Of a stretch of DNA of 64,000 bases, positions 41,807-50,806 are shown piece after piece. The number at the start of each line of letters is the position of its first letter. Position 1 is the first letter of the stretch. The DNA is taken from NCBI GenBank assembly GCA_046318595.1, contig JBKCTV010000015.1, forward strand, positions 62,001 to 126,000, read 5' to 3'. The stretch comes from DAITMV01 sp046318595. Lineage in GTDB: Bacteria; Pseudomonadota; Gammaproteobacteria; Burkholderiales; Burkholderiaceae_B. The position numbers and the translations under genes were made by a program. Below the pieces are notes generated by a model, which did no database searches, was not told where the DNA came from, and saw nothing but the letters and a program-made list of their open reading frames with translations.

Positions 41807-43198
41807 TTATTGAATCTTTTTCGCTTTTTCGAAGGCTTCGTCGATCGTACCGACCATATAAAAAGCCTGCTCGGGCAGATGATCGCATTCGCCCTCGACG
41901 ATCATTTTGAAGCCACGGATGGTTTCCTTGAGCGGAACGTACTTCCCAGGCGAACCGGTAAAGACTTCAGCCACCGTGAATGGCTGCGACAGGAAACGCT
42001 GGATCTTACGGGCTCTGGCCACCGACTGTTTATCTTCGGGGCTCAACTCGTCCATACCCAAAATGGCGATGATGTCGCGCAGCTCTTTATAGCGCTGTAG
42101 GGTCGACTGCACACGACGGGTCACGTTGTAATGCTCTTCACCAATGACATTCGGATCGATTTGGCGGCTCGTCGAGTCCAATGGATCGACCGCAGGATAA
42201 ATACCGAGCGCGGCGATGTCACGCGACAGCACGACAGTCGCATCCAAGTGACCGAAGGTAGTGGCGGGCGAGGGATCTGTCAAATCGTCGGCCGGAACAT
42301 AGACGGCCTGCACGGATGTGATAGAACCCTTTTTGGTAGAGGTGATGCGTTCCTGCAACCGACCCATCTCCTCCGCCAGGGTCGGCTGATAGCCAACGGC
42401 AGACGGCATACGGCCCAGCAAAGCGGATACCTCGGTACCCGCTAGCGTGAACCGATAAATGTTGTCAACGAAAAACAGCACGTCCCGGCCTTCATCGCGG
42501 AACTGTTCGGCCATGGTGAGGCCAGTCAGGGCCACGCGCAAACGGTTGCCGGGCGGTTCGTTCATCTGACCATAGACCAGAGCAACTTTGTCTAGAACGT
42601 TGGAGTCTTTCATCTCATGGTAGAAGTCGTTCCCTTCACGGGTTCGTTCGCCGACCCCCGCAAAAACCGAATACCCACCGTGCTGCTTGGCGATGTTGTT
42701 GATCAGCTCCATCATGTTAACGGTCTTGCCCACACCGGCCCCGCCGAACAACCCTACCTTACCCCCTTTAGCAAAAGGGCAGACCAGATCGATTACTTTG
42801 ATGCCGGTTTCGAGCAACTCGGCAGAGGGCGACAATTCGTCGAAATCAGGTGCTTTTTGATGGATACCGCGCAAGAGGTCGCCATTGACGGGGCCAGCCT
42901 CGTCGATCGGGCGCCCAAGCACGTCCATGATCCGGCCCAGGGTCGCTTGACCAACAGGCACACGAATCTGATCGCCGGTGTTCTTGACGACCATGCCGCG
43001 CCGCAAGCCATCCGACGAGCCCAGACAAATCGTTCTGACCACGCCGTCACCCAGTTGCTGCTGCACTTCCAGGCACAACTCGGACCCATCCATGATCAAT
43101 GCATCGTGCACTTTCGGGATCGCCGTTCGAGGGAACTCGACATCGATCACCGCGCCGATGCATTGTACGATTTTGCCTTCATTCATTACAGTACTCAT
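41807..43198 (-). CDS. atpD: ATP synthase beta subunit
   Basis: 463 residues from ATG 43198, which has AGGAA 7 bases upstream; the frame to 43255 overlaps atpG and is not real. Catalytic P-loop G-G-A-G-V-G-K-T, V-G-E-R-T-R-E-G-N-D and the signature P-A-V-D-P-L-D-S-T-S are intact. It is the catalytic F1 subunit. Confidence 0.98.
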   Translation of the reverse strand: MSTVMNEGKIVQCIGAVIDVEFPRTAIPKVHDALIMDGSELCLEVQQQLGDGVVRTICLGSSDGLRRGMVVKNTGDQIRVPVGQATLGRIMDVLGRPIDEAGPVNGDLLRGIHQKAPDFDELSPSAELLETGIKVIDLVCPFAKGGKVGLFGGAGVGKTVNMMELINNIAKQHGGYSVFAGVGERTREGNDFYHEMKDSNVLDKVALVYGQMNEPPGNRLRVALTGLTMAEQFRDEGRDVLFFVDNIYRFTLAGTEVSALLGRMPSAVGYQPTLAEEMGRLQERITSTKKGSITSVQAVYVPADDLTDPSPATTFGHLDATVVLSRDIAALGIYPAVDPLDSTSRQIDPNVIGEEHYNVTRRVQSTLQRYKELRDIIAILGMDELSPEDKQSVARARKIQRFLSQPFTVAEVFTGSPGKYVPLKETIRGFKMIVEGECDHLPEQAFYMVGTIDEAFEKAKKIQ

Positions 43199-43238
43199 CG
43201 TCACTTCCTGATTCAAAAATATATGTTCGTGGGGCTCG

Positions 43239-44108
43239 TCAAACAGCCGCTGCACCGCTGACGATTTCCGCCAGTTCTTTGGTGATGGCTGCCTGCCGCG
43301 CCTTGTTGTAGGTCAACTGCAGCTCGTTAATGACGTTTTTGGCGTTATCGGATGCCGCTTTCATGGCGACCATCCGTGCAGACTGCTCCGAGGCCATGTT
43401 TTCGGCGACTGCCTGGTAAATCAGCGCTTCGATATAGCGAATCAACAAGTCGTCGATGACCGCTGGAGCATCGGGCTCATAAATATAATCCCAGGAGTGC
43501 TCTCCGGGCCTGACTTGCAGCTGGTCGCCACCAAGCGGCAGAATCTGCTCGATCACTGGCTCTTGCTTCATTGTGTTGACGAAGCGGGTGTAAGCCAAAT
43601 AGACCGCATCGACCTCGCCCGCGATATAAGCGTCTAGCTGCACTTTGATCGCACCGATCATCGGGTCGAGCTGTGGCCGATCGCCCATCTGTACGACATG
43701 GGAAACCACTTTGACGCCCATACGGTTCAGAAACCCAAAGCCTTTACCGCCAAATGCGGTCGCCACCACTTTGGCGCCAGCAGTTTCCAAGCCCTTGAAC
43801 TTACCGGTCACGACCCGCAGGATATTGGTGTTCAGACCGCCGCATAAACCTTTATCCGTCGTTACGACAACGACTGCCGCCGCCTTGACGTGCGGTCGGG
43901 TCACCATGAAAGGATGCCGGTATTCTGGATTGGCCTGCGCGAGGTTGGCGCAAATGTTTCTGATTTTTTCCGCAAAAGGGCGGGCATGCCGCATCCGCTC
44001 CTGCGCTTTGCGCATTTTGGATGCGGCGACCATCTCCATCGCCTTGGTGATCTTGCGCGTATTTTGCACGCTCTTGATCTTGGTGCGGATTTCTTTCGTA
44101 CCTGGCAT
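43239..44108 (-). CDS. atpG: ATP synthase gamma subunit
   Basis: 289 residues. The N-terminal helix K-E-I-R-T-K-I-K-S-V-Q-N-T-R-K-I-T-K-A-M-E-M-V and the C-terminal E-L-Q-L-T-Y-N-K-A-R-Q-A-A-I-T-K-E form the rotating coiled coil. D-K-G-L-C-G-G-L-N is the conserved central motif. Normal length; it lies between atpA and atpD. Confidence 0.98.
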   Translation of the reverse strand: MPGTKEIRTKIKSVQNTRKITKAMEMVAASKMRKAQERMRHARPFAEKIRNICANLAQANPEYRHPFMVTRPHVKAAAVVVVTTDKGLCGGLNTNILRVVTGKFKGLETAGAKVVATAFGGKGFGFLNRMGVKVVSHVVQMGDRPQLDPMIGAIKVQLDAYIAGEVDAVYLAYTRFVNTMKQEPVIEQILPLGGDQLQVRPGEHSWDYIYEPDAPAVIDDLLIRYIEALIYQAVAENMASEQSARMVAMKAASDNAKNVINELQLTYNKARQAAITKELAEIVSGAAAV

Positions 44109-44144
44109 ACCGTGCTCTCCTAGACGACTGCGTCAGCCATCGTC

Positions 44145-45686
44145 TTAATACGTACCGGACTGCTTGAAGGCCTTGATGGCTTCGTGCAGCTTGGCTTCAT
44201 CGTCCTTGCTCAGATCCTTGGTCGCCTCGATGTTATCGATCAGGCCCTGCTGCTTCGATTTCAAATAAGCACGCAGAGCGGTTTCGAAAGCGAGCACGTC
44301 TTTGACCTCGACATCATCCAGATAACTGTTGTTCGCGGCAAACAAAGATACCGCCAGCTCCCAAACGTTGAGCGGCATGTACTGCGGTTGTTTCAGCAGC
44401 TCGACAACCCGCCGACCGCGCTCCAGCTGCTTACGCGTCGCTTCGTCGAGGTCAGAGGCGAACTGGGCAAATGCCGCCAGCTCACGATACTGCGCCAAAT
44501 CGGTCCGGATGCCACCCGACAGCTTTTTGATGACCTTGGTCTGTGCGGCGCTACCGACGCGGGAAACGGAAATACCGGCGTTGATCGCGGGACGGATACC
44601 GGCGTTAAACAAATCGGTTTCCAAAAATATCTGGCCGTCCGTAATGGAAATGACATTGGTCGGGACGAATGCAGTGACGTCGCCGGCCTGCGTTTCGATG
44701 ATCGGCAAAGCGGTCAGTGAACCGGTTCTGCCTTTGATTTCGCCCTTCGTGAACTTTTCGACGTACTCTTCGTTGACGCGTGCGGCTCGTTCGAGCAAGC
44801 GGCTATGGAGATAGAATACATCGCCAGGATACGCTTCGCGACCGGGCGGCCGGCGCAATAGCAGCGAAATCTGCCGGTACGCCCAGGCCTGTTTGGTCAA
44901 ATCGTCATAAATAATCAGCGCATCTTCGCCACGATCACGGAAATACTCGCCCATCGTGCAGCCGGCATAAGGCGCCAGATACTGCAAGGCAGCGGATTCG
45001 GATGCGGACGCCGCCACCACGATGGTGTAAGCCATGGCGCCGGTAGCTTCGAGCTTGCGCACGACGTTTTGAATCGACGAGGCTTTCTGACCAATCGCGA
45101 CATAGACGCAGTAAAGGTTTTTACCCTTCTGATTGATGATCGCATCGACCGCCACAGCGGTTTTACCAGTTTGCCGGTCGCCAATGATCAACTCGCGCTG
45201 ACCGCGCCCGACCGGCACCATGGCGTCGATCGCCTTGACACCGGTTTGCACGGGCTGCGACACCGACTTCCGCCAGATGACGCCCGGGGCCACCTTTTCG
45301 ATTACATCGGTTTGCTTGGCGTTGATCGGGCCTTTGCCGTCGATCGGCTGACCCAAGGTATTGACCACGCGGCCGATCAGCTCCGGGCCTACGGGCACTT
45401 CCAGAATACGACCGGTGCATTTGACCGTGTCGCCTTCGGAAATGTGCTCATATTCGCCCAGAATGACCGCCCCCACCGAGTCGCGCTCGAGGTTTAGCGC
45501 CAAACCAAATATATTACCCGGAAACTCCAACATTTCGCCCTGCATAACATCGGACAGTCCATGGATACGGCAAATACCGTCCGTGACGGACACGACCGTT
45601 CCCTGCGTCCGGATGTCGGCTGACGTTCCCAGATTTTCGATCCGGTTTTTAATCAGCTCACTTATTTCTGAGGGGTTTATCTGCAT
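44145..45686 (-). CDS. atpA: ATP synthase alpha subunit
   Basis: 513 residues. It begins M-Q-I-N-P-S-E-I-S-E-L-I-K. The P-loop G-D-R-Q-T-G-K-T and the signature P-A-I-N-A-G-I-S-V-S-R-V-G are present. It is the regulatory nucleotide-binding subunit of F1 and of normal length. Confidence 0.98.
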   Translation of the reverse strand: MQINPSEISELIKNRIENLGTSADIRTQGTVVSVTDGICRIHGLSDVMQGEMLEFPGNIFGLALNLERDSVGAVILGEYEHISEGDTVKCTGRILEVPVGPELIGRVVNTLGQPIDGKGPINAKQTDVIEKVAPGVIWRKSVSQPVQTGVKAIDAMVPVGRGQRELIIGDRQTGKTAVAVDAIINQKGKNLYCVYVAIGQKASSIQNVVRKLEATGAMAYTIVVAASASESAALQYLAPYAGCTMGEYFRDRGEDALIIYDDLTKQAWAYRQISLLLRRPPGREAYPGDVFYLHSRLLERAARVNEEYVEKFTKGEIKGRTGSLTALPIIETQAGDVTAFVPTNVISITDGQIFLETDLFNAGIRPAINAGISVSRVGSAAQTKVIKKLSGGIRTDLAQYRELAAFAQFASDLDEATRKQLERGRRVVELLKQPQYMPLNVWELAVSLFAANNSYLDDVEVKDVLAFETALRAYLKSKQQGLIDNIEATKDLSKDDEAKLHEAIKAFKQSGTY

Positions 45687-45718
45687 TACTATTGCTCCAA
45701 ATTCTGTTTATGCGCTAT

Positions 45719-46252
45719 CTATGCGATTAGCGCAGTTTTCATCGCATTCAGGCTGCCGCGAATTGACCCGTCGAGTATTTGATCGCCGACGATCACACGA
45801 ATACCGCCGATCAAGGTCTGGTCGACCTTGATCGCTGCTTTGAGCCTGCCGCCAAATTTCTTTTCCAATGCCGGTAGCAAATCGTTCAAGGCCGCAGAGT
45901 CCAAGGGAAACGCGGACTCGATCAGCGCATCGGACACACCATCGGCTTGGTTTTTCAGCGCTTCGAACTGACGGAGAATTTCCGGCAATGCAGCCAAACG
46001 ACCATTGCTGACCAGGGCCTCCAAAAAGTTATGGGCGACTTCCGAACCGGGCGCATCGTTGAGGCTGATGAAAGTGCTCAGCAACTCGGCATGCGTCAGC
46101 GACGGGTTGCCAATCAGGGCTAGGACAGCGTCATGCCGGATCAGTGCAGCCCATTGCTTTAACCAGGCTAACCATTGGTCGCGCTGATCAGGCTGGGCAC
46201 TGGCAAAAACGGCTTGAGCGTAAGGCCGGGCAATGGTTGATAGTTCGACCAT
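45719..46252 (-). CDS. atpH: ATP synthase delta subunit
   Basis: 177 residues. An N-terminal helical domain (I-A-R-P-Y-A-Q-A-V-F) is followed by a C-terminal part with D-Q-T-L-I-G-G-I-R-V-I-V-G-D-Q-I-L-D-G-S-I-R-G-S-L family features. It joins the peripheral stalk to F1. It lies 32 bases before atpA. Confidence 0.96.
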   Translation of the reverse strand: MVELSTIARPYAQAVFASAQPDQRDQWLAWLKQWAALIRHDAVLALIGNPSLTHAELLSTFISLNDAPGSEVAHNFLEALVSNGRLAALPEILRQFEALKNQADGVSDALIESAFPLDSAALNDLLPALEKKFGGRLKAAIKVDQTLIGGIRVIVGDQILDGSIRGSLNAMKTALIA

Positions 46253-46266
46253 GACTGTTCTCTACC

Positions 46267-46737
46267 TTATAGCTGCGATTTAAGTTGCTGCAACAAGTCG
46301 GCATGAGCAGTGGCATCGACTTCTTTTTTGAGAATACGCTCCGCGCCGGCTACAGCCAAAGCTGCGACCTGCTCGCGCAAGGCGTTACGCGCACGCTGTG
46401 CCTCCTGCGCAGCCTCGGCTTCGGCTTGGGCCACGATCCGTTTACGCTCGACTTCGGCCTGCTGCTTGGCTTCATCGATGATCTGCAATGCCCGCTTTTC
46501 GGCGTCGTTAATGCGTTGCTGATTTTCGGCCCGAGACTTGATCAGCTCTTGTTCGACACGTGCATTGGCATCCGCCAGCGCTTGCTTGCCGCGCTCGGCC
46601 GACGCCAGGCCGTCGGCAATTTTTCTTGCCCGCTCGTCCAGTGTCTTTATCAGTGGCGGCCAGACGAACTTCATCGTGAAACCGGCCAGGATGAAAAAGA
46701 CGACTAGCTGAGCGAACAGCGTTGCGTTCAGGTTCAC
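46267..46737 (-). CDS. atpF: ATP synthase b subunit
   Basis: 156 residues. One N-terminal membrane segment (A-Q-L-V-V-F-F-I-L-A-G-F-T-M-K-F-V-W-P-P) is followed by a long charged coiled coil, the peripheral stalk. Length and position between atpE and atpH are standard. Confidence 0.97.
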   Translation of the reverse strand: MNLNATLFAQLVVFFILAGFTMKFVWPPLIKTLDERARKIADGLASAERGKQALADANARVEQELIKSRAENQQRINDAEKRALQIIDEAKQQAEVERKRIVAQAEAEAAQEAQRARNALREQVAALAVAGAERILKKEVDATAHADLLQQLKSQL

Positions 46738-46823
46738 GTTGGTATTTCCTTTAATGACACGTCTTGCGGAAAACGAGACGTGTGCTCCGATTGAAAATGT
46801 CGAGGGTTTTGAAGCGTTTGCGT

Positions 46824-47066
46824 TTAGCCAACGAAAGGATTGGCAAAAGCGAACATCATGGCGATACCGACGCCGATCAAAAACGCAGCATCAATCAGAC
46901 CAGCGAGAACGAACATTTTGGTTTGCAATTCGTTCATCAACTCGGGTTGACGGGCAGAAGCTTCGAGATACTTACCGCCCATGATTGCAATACCGATACA
47001 GGCGCCGATCGCCCCCAGGCCAATAATCAGGCCACAGGCCAATGCTACGAAAGCTACGTTTGTCAT
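46824..47066 (-). CDS. atpE: ATP synthase c subunit
   Basis: 80 residues in a two-helix hairpin. The polar loop is A-R-Q-P-E-L. The proton-binding carboxylate is the Asp in A-G-L-I-D-A-A-F, as in E. coli. No extra sodium-ligand residues are obvious, so proton coupling is expected. It forms the membrane rotor ring. Confidence 0.97.
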   Translation of the reverse strand: MTNVAFVALACGLIIGLGAIGACIGIAIMGGKYLEASARQPELMNELQTKMFVLAGLIDAAFLIGVGIAMMFAFANPFVG

Positions 47067-47125
47067 GACAACTCCTATTTATGAAAGACTAAAAATAAAA
47101 AGCGTGAGAACCGAATACTGCAAAA

Positions 47126-47995
47126 TCAATGTCCTTGATGCGCCTGCCCCAGATAAATCAGGGTCAACATCATGAAAATGAAGGCTTGCAGCAAAACGAT
47201 CAGAATGTGAAAAATAGCCCAAACCGAACCGGCCAGCACATGCCCGACAAAAGCCAGAGCACCGCCACCGGAAAGCGCAGCCGCTGAACCGAGCAAGGCA
47301 ATCAGCATGAAAACGAGCTCGCCGGCATACATATTGCCGAACAGCCGCATCCCGAGGGACACGGTCTTGGCCGCGAACTCAATCAGATTGAGTAAAAAAT
47401 TAGGCAGCCAGAGCAATGGATTGCTTCCGAAAGGCGCACAAAACAACTCGTGAATAAAACCGCCAGTGCCTTTGATTTTGACGTTGTAGTAGAGCATCAG
47501 GAGCAGCACGCCCAGGGACATTCCCAAGGTGCCATTCAAATCGGCGGTGGGCACAACACGCATATAGGCGTGCGCCGGATCGATACCGAACGATGGCGCA
47601 ACCAATTCCCATAGGCGCGGCAGCGCATCGACCGGCAAGAGATCGAGTGTATTCATTAGAACGATCCACACGAACACCGTTAGGGCGAGCGGCGCGATGA
47701 ATGTGCGATCACCATGCACGATCGACTTGGCCTGGTCATCGACAAACTCGACCAGCATCTCGACCATGGCCTGAAAGCGGCCAGGAACACCCGCACTGGC
47801 GCGGACCGCAGCCAGACGGAGCAGAAAAATCGTCAGCAAGCCCGCCAGGAGCGAGTAAAAAACGGTATCGTAATTGATGACCGAAAAATCCACGATGGAC
47901 TGTTGATGCCCGGACGTGAAGTGCGTCAAGTGATGCACGATGTATTGTGATGGGGTCATCGCGGATTCTGTTACGTTTTCAATGGTAGTAGACAT
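47126..47995 (-). CDS. atpB: ATP synthase a subunit
   Basis: 289 residues and five or six membrane segments. The essential Arg is in S-L-G-M-R-L-F-G-N-M-Y-A-G-E-L-V-F. It forms the proton half-channels next to the c ring. The first residues include H-H-L-T-H-F. Confidence 0.96.
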   Translation of the reverse strand: MSTTIENVTESAMTPSQYIVHHLTHFTSGHQQSIVDFSVINYDTVFYSLLAGLLTIFLLRLAAVRASAGVPGRFQAMVEMLVEFVDDQAKSIVHGDRTFIAPLALTVFVWIVLMNTLDLLPVDALPRLWELVAPSFGIDPAHAYMRVVPTADLNGTLGMSLGVLLLMLYYNVKIKGTGGFIHELFCAPFGSNPLLWLPNFLLNLIEFAAKTVSLGMRLFGNMYAGELVFMLIALLGSAAALSGGGALAFVGHVLAGSVWAIFHILIVLLQAFIFMMLTLIYLGQAHQGH

Positions 47996-47998
47996 TTG

Positions 47999-48331
47999 CT
48001 ATTTCAGAAAAAATGCCAAAACATAGCTTTTCAGCGTTACGACGGCGCCAGCCAACATTGCCCACCAGATCAGAGAACGATAAAAAACGCCGACGACTGC
48101 AAAAATAGCGATCGTTGCGGCGACTTTCAAAAACTCACCAGTCAAAAAAGTGATGGCTCCTGCCATCGAACGCCTATTACCAAGCGATAGACGAATGGCA
48201 AACAAGGTATTCGGAATGGCAATAGCCAGGAGCCCGAACAGCGCCGACGACGCATGCTGCAGCGAAAGCAAGGCGAAAAGCGCACTTACTATAAGGCCAC
48301 TGGCCCACTGCCATGCAATCCATCGGCTCAT
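47999..48331 (-). CDS. atpI: AtpI accessory protein
   Basis: 110 residues, four hydrophobic segments, first gene of the atp operon. F-A-I-R-L-S-L-G-N-R is a family-like loop. AtpI helps c-ring assembly or ion uptake and is poorly conserved. The call rests mainly on position and membrane plan. Confidence 0.85.
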   Translation of the reverse strand: MSRWIAWQWASGLIVSALFALLSLQHASSALFGLLAIAIPNTLFAIRLSLGNRRSMAGAITFLTGEFLKVAATIAIFAVVGVFYRSLIWWAMLAGAVVTLKSYVLAFFLK

Positions 48332-48392
48332 GCACTAACCCGAAGCGCCTTAGACACCTTTTTGGGGTATCCCCTTTCTGGCAAACCCGACG

Positions 48393-48422
48393 ATTATAAG
48401 GGAGTTAGTGCTTGCGGGTCAA
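48393..48422 (-). promoter_or_regulatory. Sigma-70 promoter of the atp operon
   Basis: Minus-strand TTGACC, 18 bases, TATAAT: close to the sigma-70 consensus. It sits 62 bases before the atpI ATG. A GGGGATACCCC hairpin (48364-48374) lies in the expected 5' leader and is not followed by T's on the coding strand, so it is probably not a terminator of atp mRNA. Confidence 0.7.
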
Positions 48423-48443
48423 ATCGTAGCGCATGTTAAGGTA

Positions 48444-49319
48444 TCAACGTGGAAAGGCCCAGCGGTCGAAAATACCGTCGAGCTCGTCGAGCGAACCGAA
48501 CCGCACAGTGATCCGCCCACCACCCCTGGTCGTAGTTTTGATGTGGACAGGGGCCGCCAGCCAATCCGCCAGCCGCTCTTCGAGGCGGCGAATATCCGGA
48601 TCGGCCCGCTTCTTCCCCAGCCCGGTCTGCGCAGGCGCCGCCAACTGCTGCGCCACCTGTTTTTCGGCTTCCCGAACTGTCCGGCGACGCTCGACGATGT
48701 CGTGAGCGCAAGCGATCTGCTGGTCCTGGGGCAAAGCAAGCAACGCACGAGCGTGCCCCATTTCCAAATCACCCGCCAGCAGCATGGTTTGCACTGCCAT
48801 CGACAGATTCAACAAACGCAATAAGTTCGATGTGGCGCTGCGTGATCGACCGATCGCCTGCGCCGCCTCTTCATGAGTCAGATCGAACTCCTGAATCAAG
48901 CGCGCCACGCCTTGCGCTTCTTCCAGCGGATTGAGGTCCTCGCGTTGAATGTTTTCGATCAACGCCATGGCGAGCGCCGCTTCATCAGCAACCACCCGCA
49001 TGATCACCGGTACTTCCGACAAACCTGCAATCTGTGCGGCGCGGAACCGCCGCTCGCCCGCAATAATTTCGTAGCGATTGGCAGCAATCGCACGCACCAG
49101 AATCGGCTGGATAATGCCTTGTCGCTTGATCGACTGGGCCAACTCGGCCAGCGAACCCTCGTCCATCCGGCTGCGAGGTTGATATTTTCCGGCTTGTAGA
49201 CGGTCAAGCGGCACCGACATGAGCGTTTCGCCATTCGCACTCGCCGGATTCTCCGCGGTCGGCCCCAACAACGCTTCCAGCCCGCGTCCCAAACCTTTAT
49301 GTTTTTTCTGTGCATTCAT
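48444..49319 (-). CDS. parB: Chromosome partitioning protein ParB
   Basis: 291 residues. The CTP-binding domain contains G-E-R-R-F-R-A-A, followed by N-I-Q-R-E-D-L-N-P-L-E-E-A-Q and the parS-reading HTH (L-T-H-E-E-A-A-Q-A-I-G-R-S-R-S-A-T-S-N-L-L-R). It loads and slides from parS sites; two perfect sites lie at 52731 and 53233. It follows parA by 9 bases. Confidence 0.97.
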   Translation of the reverse strand: MNAQKKHKGLGRGLEALLGPTAENPASANGETLMSVPLDRLQAGKYQPRSRMDEGSLAELAQSIKRQGIIQPILVRAIAANRYEIIAGERRFRAAQIAGLSEVPVIMRVVADEAALAMALIENIQREDLNPLEEAQGVARLIQEFDLTHEEAAQAIGRSRSATSNLLRLLNLSMAVQTMLLAGDLEMGHARALLALPQDQQIACAHDIVERRRTVREAEKQVAQQLAAPAQTGLGKKRADPDIRRLEERLADWLAAPVHIKTTTRGGGRITVRFGSLDELDGIFDRWAFPR

Positions 49320-49328
49320 AATTTATCG

Positions 49329-50111
49329 TCAGGCGGCCAAGGCGCGTGGCCGCACGCGCTGAATCATTTCATCGGCAAATGCGATATACGCCTGAGCCCC
49401 CTTACTGTTGCGGTCGAACTGCACGCCGGGCAATCCGAAACTCGGCGCTTCGGCCAAGCGGACATTGCGCGGAATGACAGTTTGAAATACTTTCGCGCCA
49501 AAATGCTTTTCCAGTTGCGCGGACACCTGTTGTGCCAGGGTCATCCGTGGATCGAACATGACCCGGAGCAAACCGATGATCGTCAAATCGGGGTTGAGGT
49601 TGGCGCATACCTGCCGAATCGAGTTGACCAGGTCGCTCAACCCTTCCAGCGCATAATACTCGCACTGCATCGGAATGATGACACCATGAGCGCAGCATAA
49701 GCCGTTGAGCGTCAACAACGACAAAGCCGGCGGACAGTCGATCAGAATGAAATCGTAAGCGCTCAAGTGCGGCGCCAAGGCCATCTGCAGCAGCTTTTCG
49801 CGATCGCGCATACCGACCATCTCGATTTCGGCACCGGCGAGCTCCCGATTGGCGGGGACGATGTCATATAACATGTCCTTGCCACGCGTAATCGCCTGAG
49901 CCATTTCCTGCAACCCTACCAAAACTTGATATACCGACACAGGGACGGCACGCTTCTCGATATTCGAACCCATCGTGGCGTTGCCCTGCGGGTCCAGGTC
50001 GATCAGCAAAACGCGTTTATCCTGTAACGCGAGCGCTGCCGCCAAGTTGACGGTCGTAGTGGTTTTACCAACGCCGCCCTTCTGATTGGCAATACAAAAT
50101 ACATGTGCCAT
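49329..50111 (-). CDS. parA: Chromosome partitioning ATPase ParA (Soj)
   Basis: 260 residues. Deviant Walker A K-G-G-V-G-K-T-T near residues 10-17, D-L-D-P-Q-G-N-A-T and D-C-P-P-A-L-S. It pairs with ParB, encoded directly downstream, in origin segregation. It follows rsmG by 26 bases in the usual mnmG–rsmG–parA–parB order. Confidence 0.97.
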   Translation of the reverse strand: MAHVFCIANQKGGVGKTTTTVNLAAALALQDKRVLLIDLDPQGNATMGSNIEKRAVPVSVYQVLVGLQEMAQAITRGKDMLYDIVPANRELAGAEIEMVGMRDREKLLQMALAPHLSAYDFILIDCPPALSLLTLNGLCCAHGVIIPMQCEYYALEGLSDLVNSIRQVCANLNPDLTIIGLLRVMFDPRMTLAQQVSAQLEKHFGAKVFQTVIPRNVRLAEAPSFGLPGVQFDRNSKGAQAYIAFADEMIQRVRPRALAA

Positions 50112-50137
50112 GAATACAAAAACCTTGACGATAAAAT

Positions 50138-50806
50138 TTAGAGCGCCGCAATACGCTTTGCGACGATGAGGTGACGCTCCGCAGCGAGACCCGGAATTGA
50201 TAATCGATGAATGTTATCAACACACCACCCCGAAGGTAAGACGGCATTCGACTCTGTCGCCAAACGTCCCTTCATGGCAACCAAGCAGCCGCCCGGCTTA
50301 AGGAGAAACCCGGCCACCTGGATAAAACTAGCCAAATCACTAAACGCCCGGGACACCAGTAAATCGTAGGCGCTCTGCTCATTCGTTTCGAGAGCCTCGA
50401 CCCGACCGTGGATCACGGTGCTATTGCTCAGCCGTAACTGGGCCGTAGCCTGCCTCATGAACGCAGCTTTTTTCTGCACGGTATCGATGAGATCGACATG
50501 CCACTCGGGACGAACGATCGCGAGCACGATCCCTGGCAAACCGGCGCCCGCGCCAACGTCCAGGATTCGTGCTGCCGAGCCGCCTGTCAGCCGCATCAGA
50601 ACCGGCAATATCGCCAGCGAGTCCAGCAGATGAAGCTGCACCATTTGCTGCGGCTCACGGATCGCCGTAAGATTGTAAGTGGCGTTCCATTGCAGCAAAA
50701 GGGCCAAGTAATCATGTAGCTGCCGCAATTGTACGCTGCTTAGCTCGATTTTTAGCACTGCCAGGCCAGCATCCAAGCTTTTTAACACCGCAGCGGAGAT
50801 TTTCAT
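50138..50806 (-). CDS. rsmG: 16S rRNA m7G527 methyltransferase
   Basis: 222 residues. The SAM-binding D-V-G-A-G-A-G-L-P-G-I and Y-N-L-T-A-I-R-E motifs are clear. It methylates G527 of 16S rRNA. It overlaps mnmG by 4 bases, the usual coupling. Confidence 0.96.
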   Translation of the reverse strand: MKISAAVLKSLDAGLAVLKIELSSVQLRQLHDYLALLLQWNATYNLTAIREPQQMVQLHLLDSLAILPVLMRLTGGSAARILDVGAGAGLPGIVLAIVRPEWHVDLIDTVQKKAAFMRQATAQLRLSNSTVIHGRVEALETNEQSAYDLLVSRAFSDLASFIQVAGFLLKPGGCLVAMKGRLATESNAVLPSGWCVDNIHRLSIPGLAAERHLIVAKRIAAL